Assembly (NCBI RefSeq): GCF_007954265.1 | Contig: NZ_VOLS01000030.1 | Location: 1 to 51,899, forward strand | Direction: 5' to 3' | DNA: 51,899 bases | DNA from: Colwellia sp. C1TZA3 | Lineage (GTDB): Bacteria; Pseudomonadota; Gammaproteobacteria; Enterobacterales; Alteromonadaceae | Part shown: one piece after another, positions 28,662-35,945 of the stretch | How the letters are laid out: every line of letters begins with the position of its first letter | Numbering within the stretch: the stretch's first letter is position 1 | Notes under the pieces: model-generated | The model's database searches: none | Told to the model about the DNA's origin: nothing | What the model saw: the letters and a program-made list of their open reading frames with translations, nothing else | Position numbers and translations under genes: made by a program

Positions 28662-28861
28662 TTTTATCGCGCTGAATTAATGGTGAACGAACTAAATCGA
28701 TTAGTCAGTATTTGAGCTTAGTAGTTTAATTAATAACAGCGTTTTATCCAAACTGATATTGCCATCAATGATTAACTGATAACCTCTTTTCACTAAAAGC
28801 TGACAATTTTTGATTAATCTTAATAGCTGATTGCTTAATGAAATAGCGACCCAGGTTCTTA
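28662..28861. other. Gene-free region; possible decayed coding remnant on the minus strand
   Basis: The minus strand is open for about 50 codons from the MITE border at 28860 down to a TAA near 28706, with residues such as RTWVAISLSNQLLRLIKNCQ and IDGNISLDKTLLLIKLL. It has no start codon of its own and is cut by the MITE at 28862. It could be the tail of an old gene or chance. No family is recognised. Confidence 0.25.
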
Positions 28862-29018
28862 TACCAATTACATTAAGTTATTGCTCACTTGTACTAGTTA
28901 AAATAGCTCAAGGCTGTGTTGCTCTCAATCCCAATAGCCAGCTATTGCTCAATCGAGCGCCTTACCTTGAGTTATTTTTCCTGCGCACAACAAGATCACA
29001 AGCTTAATGGAACTGGTA
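28862..29018 (+). repeat. MITE family 1, copy 3 (157 bp)
   Basis: Same length and ends as the other copies, with small differences (TACCAATTAC at the left tip). TTA stands at 28859-28861 and 29019-29021 as target duplication. Confidence 0.85.
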
Positions 29019-29125
29019 TTATATCCACTATCTTCAAGGGTAGCTGGTATTAATATGTTACCTTTACCCTAAAAACTCAATCGCTGACGCCATTTGCTAT
29101 ACAAATATCAAACTTGGCTTACTAA

Positions 29126-29168
29126 TACCATTAAGTTATTGCTCACTTGTACTAGTTAAAATAGCTCA
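29126..29168 (+). repeat. Truncated MITE family 1 fragment
   Basis: TACCATTAAGTTATTGCTCA and the following bases match the first 45 or so positions of the family with six bases missing near the tip. Homology stops at AGCTCA. It lies about 110 bp from copy 3, in the same orientation, just downstream of the Lrp-type gene. Confidence 0.8.
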
Positions 29169-29220
29169 CATAAAAATCTGTACCTGTCATAATCTCACCC
29201 GCATAATTTAGCAACATAGT

Positions 29221-29697
29221 TCATAGCTCTACACAATTAAGCGGTAATGCTAAGCTAACTTTTGTTCTACCCATAACAACAGATGTTTTAAAATGGAGTA
29301 CAGCAATATCACTAAAAAAAAATAATTGAGTAAATTCTTCAAAGTTTTCCATACCTTTTGCTGTCACTATCAGGACAAAGTCTGCTTCACCTGTAATGTA
29401 ATAACACTGCTGGATATTATTATTGTTTTTTACTTTGTTTTTAAAATAATTGAAACAATCATTATAATTTCTATTGAGTTGTACAGATATAATAAAAGTC
29501 ATTGATTGATTTACAGCGCTAGGCGATATTATCGCTACTTCCTGAGCAATAACTTTATTATCTCTTAAGCGCTTTAAGTGCCGCTGTATACTTGCCGTCG
29601 ATAATCCCACTGCTTCAGAAAGCTGCTCAACAGACGTTTTTACATCTATTTGCAATAATTCTAAGATTTTTAGATCTTGCTTACTTAATTTCATCAT
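29221..29697 (-). CDS. Lrp/AsnC-family transcriptional regulator
   Basis: A 158-residue regulator with an N-terminal winged helix-turn-helix (LSKQDLKILELLQIDVKTSV, then EAVGLSTASIQRHLKRLRD, about residues 4-47) and a C-terminal RAM domain (CYYITGEADFVLIVTAKGMENFEEF) that binds amino acids and forms octamers. It is divergent from the aldehyde dehydrogenase, 155 bp apart, so it probably controls that operon in response to an amino acid. ATG 29697 or ATG 29694 may start it. It is richer in Asn and Lys than the flanking housekeeping genes. Confidence 0.9.
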   Translation of the reverse strand: MMKLSKQDLKILELLQIDVKTSVEQLSEAVGLSTASIQRHLKRLRDNKVIAQEVAIISPSAVNQSMTFIISVQLNRNYNDCFNYFKNKVKNNNNIQQCYYITGEADFVLIVTAKGMENFEEFTQLFFFSDIAVLHFKTSVVMGRTKVSLALPLNCVEL

Positions 29698-29852
29698 TTA
29701 ATACACTTTCGTCAGTATTGATATGATTCTATCAACATCGCTTAAAAAGCACGAATATAAACTCATTTTTTTTAAAATAAAGCCTGATGTGTACCACAAG
29801 TGCTAGCTAAACTATCTGTAGTTCGCTAAACCATTAAAAAAGGAATATCTCC
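29698..29852. promoter_or_regulatory. Divergent control region of the Lrp and aldehyde dehydrogenase genes
   Basis: This AT-rich 155-bp spacer must contain promoters for both directions. GTGCTAGCTAAACTA near 29799-29813 is partly palindromic. No specific Lrp site is assigned. Confidence 0.4.
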
Positions 29853-31289
29853 ATGCCTACAATACAAAGTTTGTCTCCTACAACGACTATAGATATAAAA
29901 AATTCACAAGCACTGATACAAGTATTAAACCCTGAAGATGGCAGTTTAGTCGGTACAGTTGTGAACAACTCTGTAAGTGAAGTTGACTCTATTATTGAGG
30001 CAGCAGTCATAGGAGCCCAGAAAGCTAAAAAACTTTCTTCAAATTTTCGCATGACTGTACTTAATGAAGTTGCTGATAATTTAAGTAATCAAAAAGAACT
30101 TTTCGCTCAAATGATTGCACGTGAAGGTATTAAAACTATTAATGAAGCCCGAAAAGAGGTTTCTCGGTGTGTAGAGACTATACGCATCAGCGCAGAGGAA
30201 GCTAGACGCTTAACCGGAGAGACTATTGCTTTTGATCAAGCCCCTGGCTCTGAACATAGGTTTGGCTATTATCGTAGAATACCGCTTGGTGTTGTTGCCG
30301 CTATTACTCCCTTTAATGATCCATTAAATTTAGTCGCTCATAAAATAGGTCCCGCGATAGCGGCAGGAAATTCAGTAATTCTGCTACCCCACCATGAAAC
30401 GCCTCTGGTAGCAAAACTGCTGGTAGAACTCTTTAATAAAACAGATTTACCTCAAGGTATCTTAAATTTAGTTACCGGGTATGGAGTAAATATAGGCGAT
30501 ATGATCGTATCAGATCCTCGTATTAATATGGTTTCATTTACTGGCGGAAAAAGTGTAGGAGAAAGAATTTTAAGTCTCGCCGGTTTAAAGAAAATATCAA
30601 TGGAACTTGGCAGTAATTGTCCAGCGATAGTCATGAATGATGCGAATGTTGAAATGGCAATGCAGGCCTGTGTAAGTGGAGCTTTCGGGGCCGCGGGCCA
30701 AAACTGTTTACACGTTCAAAGAATTTTTATTCAAGATGAACTATATGAACAGTTTGCCGCAGAATTTTGTCTTCGTGCAAGCCAGATTTCTATGGGAGAT
30801 AAGCTATCTGAGTCTACACAGATGGGCCCAATGATTAATAATCACGCAGCGCTTAAACTTGAAGCCATGGTACAAGATGCGCTTGAAAAAAATTCGACAT
30901 TACTGTGTGGTGGTAAAAGAGAGGGAAACTTTTTTCAACCTACTGTTTTTGAAAATGTAAGTAATGATTGCTTAATTGCCAAAGAAGAAGTGTTTGGACC
31001 TATTACTGTCTTGTATCGATTTTCTGATAAAGCAGAAGCAATAGCTCAAGCAAATGATGTCGAATTTGGCTTACAAGCTGGAATATTTACCAATGACCTT
31101 GAACTAGCTTTTGAACTTGCAGACTCGATGGATTGTGGTGGCGTAATGATAAACGACAGCAGTGATTATCGCATTGATGCAATGCCATTTGGCGGAGTTA
31201 AAGGCTCAGGTGTTGGTCGAGAAGGTGTGATGAATGCTGTTAAAGAAATGACAGACATAAAAACTTATTGTTTTAATTTACGAAAATAA
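29853..31289 (+). CDS. NAD(P)-dependent aldehyde dehydrogenase
   Basis: A 478-residue ALDH-superfamily enzyme. Catalytic Cys285 lies in GAAGQNCLHVQRI, Glu251 in SMELGSNCP, and the oxyanion Asn155 in TPFNDPLNLVAHK. The usual cofactor lysine in the VLKPS position is replaced: here it reads VILLPHHETPL. TPFNDPLN recalls the lactaldehyde, phosphonoacetaldehyde and sulfoacetaldehyde group rather than betaine aldehyde enzymes. Because a homoserine dehydrogenase follows 52 bp later, aspartate 4-semialdehyde is a sensible substrate to propose, giving aspartate. AAGGA precedes the ATG. The divergent Lrp-type gene probably regulates it. Confidence 0.88.
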   Translation: MPTIQSLSPTTTIDIKNSQALIQVLNPEDGSLVGTVVNNSVSEVDSIIEAAVIGAQKAKKLSSNFRMTVLNEVADNLSNQKELFAQMIAREGIKTINEARKEVSRCVETIRISAEEARRLTGETIAFDQAPGSEHRFGYYRRIPLGVVAAITPFNDPLNLVAHKIGPAIAAGNSVILLPHHETPLVAKLLVELFNKTDLPQGILNLVTGYGVNIGDMIVSDPRINMVSFTGGKSVGERILSLAGLKKISMELGSNCPAIVMNDANVEMAMQACVSGAFGAAGQNCLHVQRIFIQDELYEQFAAEFCLRASQISMGDKLSESTQMGPMINNHAALKLEAMVQDALEKNSTLLCGGKREGNFFQPTVFENVSNDCLIAKEEVFGPITVLYRFSDKAEAIAQANDVEFGLQAGIFTNDLELAFELADSMDCGGVMINDSSDYRIDAMPFGGVKGSGVGREGVMNAVKEMTDIKTYCFNLRK

Positions 31290-31341
31290 TATGGTCATAA
31301 AAGCATTCAACATTTTAAAGATATAACTTAGGAAGAAGATA

Positions 31342-32376
31342 ATGAAAACATACAAATTAGCAATCATCGGTTTTGGCAATGTAGGTCAAGGCTTAACTAA
31401 AATTATTAGTGACAAAAAAAAACTATTAATAGAAAAGTTTGGTATCAATTTAAGCATCGTAGCTGTGTGTGACTTATATAAAGGCAGTATTTCTAACCCT
31501 AGTGGTTTGGATCCTGAAGTTTTATTATCTGATTTAGAAAAAAATGGCGATCTAAAAAGTACACTTGCTCCAATTACAGGTTGGAATGCGACTGAAACAA
31601 TCGATAACAGTGGAGCTGATATTCTGGTAGAGCTTGCTTTTACCGATTTACGAACAGGTGAGCCCGCAGTAAGTCATATTAGACAAGCATTAAATAATGG
31701 TATGCATGTCTCTATGACTAATAAAGGCCCCGTTGCTTTACACTTTCCTGAACTTCGCCAGTTGGCATTAAGCAAAAATGTTCAAATTGGTATTGAAGGC
31801 ACTGTAATGAGTGGAACTCCTTCCATAAATTTAGGTAGTGAGATGCTGTTAGCCGCAGGAATAACAAAAATTCAAGGGATCCTTAATGGTACAACAAATT
31901 ATATATTAGGTGAGATGTCTTCAGGAGCTAAGTATGAAGATGCTCTTAAACAAGCTCAAGAACTTGGTTATGCTGAAGCAGATCCTACCGGCGATGTTGA
32001 AGGTTATGATGCTGCTGCAAAAGTTGTTATTTTAGGAAATCTTCTAATGGATTTATCGCTTACATTAGATGATATAGATCGTGAAGGCATTAGCCACATT
32101 ACAAATGATGATATCGCTAACGCTACTGCTTTAAATAAGCATTGGAAATTAATTGGCTCCGTTGAAAAGCATAACGATGGATTCTTAGCATCAGTTAAAC
32201 CTGAGATGGTATCGAGTGAACATCCATTAGCGTCGATTAAAGGCGCAACAAATGCTATTACTTATTCAACAGAGTTACTCGGTGATATTACCTTAATTGG
32301 TCCAGGTGCTGGTCGCTTGGAAACAGGGTACGCTGTTATTGAAGATATACTTTCAATACATAAAAACTCAGTCTAA
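31342..32376 (+). CDS. Homoserine dehydrogenase without ACT domain
   Basis: A 344-residue enzyme interconverting homoserine and aspartate 4-semialdehyde. The dinucleotide fold begins IIGFGNVGQG (8-17). Catalytic-region motifs are TNKGPVAL with Lys128, GILNGTTNYILGEM (179-192) and EADPTGDVEGYDAAAK with Asp218, Asp223 and Lys227. The protein stops after the catalytic domain, so the C-terminal ACT domain that gives threonine feedback in many biosynthetic enzymes is absent. It is not fused to aspartokinase and no thrB or thrC is nearby. Pairing with an ALDH and an Lrp-type regulator suggests a catabolic role. AGGAAG precedes the ATG. Confidence 0.9.
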   Translation: MKTYKLAIIGFGNVGQGLTKIISDKKKLLIEKFGINLSIVAVCDLYKGSISNPSGLDPEVLLSDLEKNGDLKSTLAPITGWNATETIDNSGADILVELAFTDLRTGEPAVSHIRQALNNGMHVSMTNKGPVALHFPELRQLALSKNVQIGIEGTVMSGTPSINLGSEMLLAAGITKIQGILNGTTNYILGEMSSGAKYEDALKQAQELGYAEADPTGDVEGYDAAAKVVILGNLLMDLSLTLDDIDREGISHITNDDIANATALNKHWKLIGSVEKHNDGFLASVKPEMVSSEHPLASIKGATNAITYSTELLGDITLIGPGAGRLETGYAVIEDILSIHKNSV

Positions 32377-32387
32377 AAAGTCAATAG

Positions 32388-32426
32388 TAGGTCAATATTG
32401 CTGACTTAATGATATTGACCTATTTT
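32388..32426 (+). terminator. Hairpin after the homoserine dehydrogenase gene
   Basis: TAGGTCAATAT pairs perfectly with ATATTGACCTA (32412-32422) around a 13-base loop and is followed by TTTT. It lies 11 bp past the stop. The stem is AT-rich, so strength is uncertain. Confidence 0.65.
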
Positions 32427-32455
32427 GGCTATTATCTTCTTGTCATTATGATAAA

Positions 32456-32549
32456 TTGACTAAGCTACATCTAGTAGCTTAGTCAAGATGACCACTAATG
32501 TAGAGTTAATGAGTAATATTTTGTAAAGTGTTAAGCACTCCGTAGTGCT
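32456..32549. other. Two further stem-loops in the convergent spacer
   Basis: TTGACTAAGCTAC (32456-32468) and GTAGCTTAGTCAA (32474-32486) form a 13-bp perfect stem with a five-base loop and no T-run. AGCACT and AGTGCT (32534-32549) form a smaller stem near the yaaA stop. Either could help end transcription from one of the converging genes. Confidence 0.55.
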
Positions 32550-32585
32550 ATAAGAGTAAAATAAATGACCCTGTAATAAATTGGT

Positions 32586-33362
32586 TTAACCGACCTCTTT
32601 ACGGGTAAACACCCAGTCATTAGCTTTACTTAATTCACTGGAATATTGATAGCCTGCAACATCAAAGTCTTTTAGCTTTTCAAGATCAGTAATTTGGTGC
32701 TCAATAATATAACGCGCCATTAAGCCTCGAGCTTTTTTGGCAAAAAAACTGATGATTTTAAATTGACCATTTTTCCAATCTTTAAATGCTGGCGTTATCA
32801 CCTCGGCTTTTAATACTTTTTTATTAACCGCTTTAAAGTATTCATTTGACGCTAAGTTAATTAACACATCATCGCCTTGGGCGGCAATAGCGGTATTTAA
32901 GTGCTCAGTGATAATATCGCCCCAAAATTGATATAAATTACTACCGCGATCATTATCTAATTTTTTACCCATTTCTAATCGATATGCTTGCATTAAATCG
33001 AGCGGTTTTAATAGGCCATACAAGCCTGATAATATCCGCATATGCTGCTGAGCGAAGCTGAAGTCATCTTCACTAAACGATTTAGCATCTAAACCAGTGT
33101 ATACGTCACCATTAAAAGCTAACACCGCTTGTCGAGCATTTTCTGGCGTGAAAGGCGTTGCCCATTCACCGAAACGCGCCGCATTTAGGCCAGCTAGTTT
33201 ATCGCTAATAGTCATTAATGAACTAATATCCGCAGGCGTTAATGTTTTACACTTTTTCATCAACACTTTACTATGTGCTAATAGTTCAGGTTGTGAATAT
33301 CGCTCGGTAGCAACAGGGGATTCATAGTCTAAGTTCTTCGCCGGAGAAACAACAAGTAACAT
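32586..33362 (-). CDS. yaaA: YaaA, peroxide stress protein
   Basis: A 258-residue protein of the YaaA/DUF328 family, which lowers free iron and protects DNA and proteins during peroxide stress. The start [16 protein letters not shown], the [15 protein letters not shown] segment and [24 protein letters not shown] are the family hallmarks, as is the late [26 protein letters not shown]. Full length. It is divergent from talB about 300 bp away; yaaA and talB are also close neighbours in E. coli. Confidence 0.93.
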   Translation of the reverse strand: MLLVVSPAKNLDYESPVATERYSQPELLAHSKVLMKKCKTLTPADISSLMTISDKLAGLNAARFGEWATPFTPENARQAVLAFNGDVYTGLDAKSFSEDDFSFAQQHMRILSGLYGLLKPLDLMQAYRLEMGKKLDNDRGSNLYQFWGDIITEHLNTAIAAQGDDVLINLASNEYFKAVNKKVLKAEVITPAFKDWKNGQFKIISFFAKKARGLMARYIIEHQITDLEKLKDFDVAGYQYSSELSKANDWVFTRKEVG

Positions 33363-33657
33363 TATTTATCTACTCTATCTTAAAGTTTTTGCCACTATAA
33401 CACAGGAAAAAACGAATATAATTATCTTCATGATGAATTGCTCACTGAACTGTTAGCGAACAAACAGATAATAAGGCGTTTTATCTAGATTATTTCATCA
33501 TCACACTTGCTAAATTATGAAAATTTGATACAAATAGGAAAGAATAACAGTGAAACCTCACTATTTTTAATCAAAATGCTTGTAAATGTTGTAATATTTC
33601 ACCAAAATTTACGCAATAAAACCACCTGATTACATTATTAACGTCAAGGGACATATT
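33363..33657. other. Divergent spacer between yaaA and talB
   Basis: About 295 bp, AT-rich, no gene visible. It should contain the promoters of both genes. No clear operator such as an OxyR site was recognised. Confidence 0.4.
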
Positions 33658-34620
33658 ATGACCGATCAACTTTCTCAACTTTCTCAACTAAAAGCAATGA
33701 CCACGGTTGTTGCTGATACGGGCGATATTGAAGCTATTGCTAAGTTTCAACCACAAGACGCTACCACCAATCCGTCTTTACTATTAAAGGCAGCTTCTTT
33801 AGCTAATTATCAGCAACTACTTGCTAGCGCTGTAACGTGGGCAAAAACTCAATCATCAAGTGCTGAACAGCAAGTCACTGATGCTGCTGATAAGTTTTCA
33901 GTCCTCATTGGCTTAGAAATTTTAAAGATAGTCCCAGGTAGAATTTCAACAGAAGTGGATGCGCGTTTATCTTTTGATACAGCAGCATCGATTGCTAAAG
34001 CCTATAAACTTATCGCTATGTACAACGAAGCTGGCATTAGTAATGATCGTATCTTAATCAAAATAGCTTCGACTTGGGAAGGCATTAAAGCAGCCGAGCA
34101 ATTAGAAGCTGAAGGCATTAACTGCAATTTAACGTTGTTGTTTAACTTTGCTCAAGCACAGGCCTGTGCCGAAGCCAATATTTATCTGATTTCACCTTTT
34201 GTTGGTCGTATTTTAGATTGGTATAAAAAAGATACTGGCCGTAGTGACTACTCAGCCAGCGAAGATCCGGGCGTAGTGTCAGTAACGAGTATCTATAACT
34301 ATTACAAAGCTAAAGGCCACAAAACTGTGGTGATGGGTGCGAGTTTCCGCAATATTGGTGAGATTCTTGAATTAGCCGGTTGTGATCGACTAACGATCAG
34401 CCCAAACTTAATGGACGAGTTAGCCAATTCAACAGCGACATTATCGCAAAAACTTTTCAGCGACCACGCAGCAGTAGCCAATGAACCTGCACTTAATGAA
34501 GTACAATTTAGATGGCAAATGAACCAAGATGCCATGGCAACAGAGAAGCTCGCAGAAGGCATTCGCAACTTTACCATTGACCAAGTTAAACTTGAGCAAC
34601 AATTAAAGGCAATGCTTTAA
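33658..34620 (+). CDS. talB: Transaldolase (TalB type)
   Basis: A 320-residue transaldolase that transfers dihydroxyacetone units between sugar phosphates in the non-oxidative pentose phosphate pathway. The substrate region [13 protein letters not shown] (33-46) and the Schiff-base lysine in [16 protein letters not shown] (about residue 135) are intact. Conserved [17 protein letters not shown] and [13 protein letters not shown] follow. AAGGGA precedes ATG 33658. Length and motifs match the subfamily 1 enzymes. Confidence 0.96.
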   Translation: MTDQLSQLSQLKAMTTVVADTGDIEAIAKFQPQDATTNPSLLLKAASLANYQQLLASAVTWAKTQSSSAEQQVTDAADKFSVLIGLEILKIVPGRISTEVDARLSFDTAASIAKAYKLIAMYNEAGISNDRILIKIASTWEGIKAAEQLEAEGINCNLTLLFNFAQAQACAEANIYLISPFVGRILDWYKKDTGRSDYSASEDPGVVSVTSIYNYYKAKGHKTVVMGASFRNIGEILELAGCDRLTISPNLMDELANSTATLSQKLFSDHAAVANEPALNEVQFRWQMNQDAMATEKLAEGIRNFTIDQVKLEQQLKAML

Positions 34621-34739
34621 ATTTTTAAATTAGGAAGCTTGTGAAATCCATGAATTTGTAACAAAGATGCGAATAATGTTTCTTTTTTGTTAATAACTGT
34701 GATACTAAATACTACAGTTGTAGAAATAAGGAGCATACC

Positions 34740-34913
34740 ATGGAAAATTTTCAACAAGTATTGGACTCTTTAGGCAAACGGCCTAAATCAAGTTCAAGTA
34801 ATAATAAAAAAAGAAAGTGGCGTGAAATTGAACAACTGAAAGAAAAATTTCAACTGGAAAAAGAATTAAAGGCTTATGATTATTCTTTGGAAAACATGTT
34901 GAAAGAGTTTTAA
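34740..34913 (+). CDS. DUF3545-type small protein, 57 residues
   Basis: A short gene beginning MENFQQVLDSLGKRPKSSSS and continuing with the basic KKRKWREIEQLKEKFQLEKELKAY-type helix, which matches DUF3545, a small family common in marine gammaproteobacteria and of unknown function. The KRKWREIE core is the conserved part. AAGGAG lies eight bases before the ATG and a terminator follows 30 bp after the stop, so it looks like an independent gene. It may bind nucleic acid, but that is only suggested by its charge. Confidence 0.8.
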   Translation: MENFQQVLDSLGKRPKSSSSNNKKRKWREIEQLKEKFQLEKELKAYDYSLENMLKEF

Positions 34914-34943
34914 TTAAGCTTAGTATGGCTAATAGAAACGACT

Positions 34944-34970
34944 AAAAACCCGGATTGTACCGGGTTTTTT
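34944..34970 (+). terminator. Terminator after the DUF3545-type gene
   Basis: AAAACCCGG and CCGGGTTTT enclose the loop ATTGTA, followed by a long T-run. Confidence 0.9.
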
Positions 34971-34995
34971 ATTGGATTTTTATTGAAGGAAGTCA

Positions 34996-35474
34996 ATGAA
35001 AAATAAAGCTGTAAGTTTAGGCGCTCTTAACAGCACAATTTTTTCTATATAAAAAACTGTCCACCACTGCCGTATTACCAAAACCTGACTAGCGTTAAAG
35101 CTTTAGTGGCAGATGAAATTGCCCATATCACTGATGAAACCGGTAACCATTGGCGCAAGACTTTTAATGTCTACGCTAAGTTGCTATTTGAATTATCACC
35201 AGAAAAGTTTACTTGCTAGCAAGACTTAAAAGACAAGCTGCTATTACAAGCGGAAAGTAATCATTGCTTACTTTTTTCAGCCCCTGATTTATTAAGCTCT
35301 GGTTTATTAAGCTCTGGTTTATTAAGCTCTAGTTTATTAAGCTCTAAGCCTAATCAAAACTACACCTATATTAGGCAAAGGCTACGCTGAGCAACTAGAA
35401 TGGTGTAATAATTGCACTTGGCCAAGTCATGATTTCGCCATTAATCTTGAACTAGGCGTTACTATTTGTCCTTA
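34996..35474 (+). pseudogene. Decayed gene for a conserved hypothetical protein, cut by a MITE
   Basis: ATG 34996 has GAAGGA upstream. The frame must shift at a T6 run (35038-35043) to continue as NCPPLPYYQNL, then VADEIAHITDETGNHWRK and FNVYAKLLFELSPEKF. A TAG stops it at about 35218. It continues as LLLQAESNHCLLFSAPDLL, passes a 15-bp repeat array, shifts again near 35367, and reads LGKGYAEQLEW and FAINLELGVTICPY before the MITE at 35475 removes the end. I think this is a gammaproteobacterial hypothetical family with a GNHWRK/FNVYAKLLF core; the exact Pfam name was not verified. Confidence 0.72.
35286..35345 (+). repeat. Four tandem 15-bp repeats
   Basis: GGTTTATTAAGCTCT occurs four times with changes only in the first two bases of units one and four. 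In the pseudogene frame each unit adds LLSSG, so the array kept frame when it arose. Confidence 0.9.
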
Positions 35475-35676
35475 TACCAATCTCATTAATTATCTGATCA
35501 TTTCACCTGATTAAAACAACCCACTACGGCGTTATTTATTTAATCATTATCGCTGCATGGATGCATGGGTGGGTGCATGGATGCAGCTTATTAGACAATG
35601 CAGGAGCCTATTGTCCTGAACAAGTAGTTATTCATTTTAACCATTAAAAATGAGTAGGTAATTAATCAACTTGGTA
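35475..35676 (+). repeat. MITE family 2 (202 bp)
   Basis: Starts TACCAATCTCATTAATTATC and ends GGTAATTAATCAACTTGGTA, imperfect inverted ends that share the TACCAA tip with family 1 but have different interiors. TTA is present at 35472-35474 and 35677-35679. The interior has GGATGCATGG-type short repeats and no gene. It truncates the pseudogene on its left and abuts MITE family 1 on its right. Confidence 0.75.
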
Positions 35677-35679
35677 TTA

Positions 35680-35836
35680 TACCAATCCCATTAAGTTATT
35701 GCTCACTTGTACTAGTTAAAATAGCTCAAGGCTGTGTTGCTCTCACTCCCAATAGCCAGCTATTGCTCAATCGAGCGCCTTACCTTGAATTATTTTTCCT
35801 GCGCACAACAAGATCACAAACTTAATGGAACTGGTA
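35680..35836 (+). repeat. MITE family 1, copy 4 (157 bp)
   Basis: By eye it differs from copy 1 at a single position (GAATTA for GAGTTA). It is flanked by TTA at 35677-35679, shared with the preceding MITE, and 35837-35839. Confidence 0.87.
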
Positions 35837-35857
35837 TTACTACCGTAAACAAAAAAA

Positions 35858-35878
35858 CATACCGCTCGTCCTGAGCAT
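35858..35878 (-). repeat. Terminator-associated repeat, short parC copy
   Basis: On the minus strand ATGCTCAGGACGAGCGGTAT follows the parC terminator T-tract directly. It matches the first 20 bases of the tolC copy (ATGTTCAGGACGAACAGTAT) at 17 of 20 positions and then stops. Confidence 0.65.
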
Positions 35879-35917
35879 AAAAAAGCCCTAAGGTATTTAA
35901 CCTTAAGGCTTTTTTTA
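35879..35917 (-). terminator. Terminator after parC
   Basis: AGCCCTAAGGT and ACCTTAAGGCT form an imperfect stem around a short AT loop with A and T runs outside, 30 bp beyond the parC stop. Confidence 0.85.
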
Positions 35918-35945
35918 TTAACTCTTAGTTGCTAAACAACCAGTG

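Noticed and set aside
35286-35345. Possible CRISPR or regulatory iterons
   Set aside because: The 15-bp units are contiguous and translate as an in-frame LLSSG array inside the dead gene.
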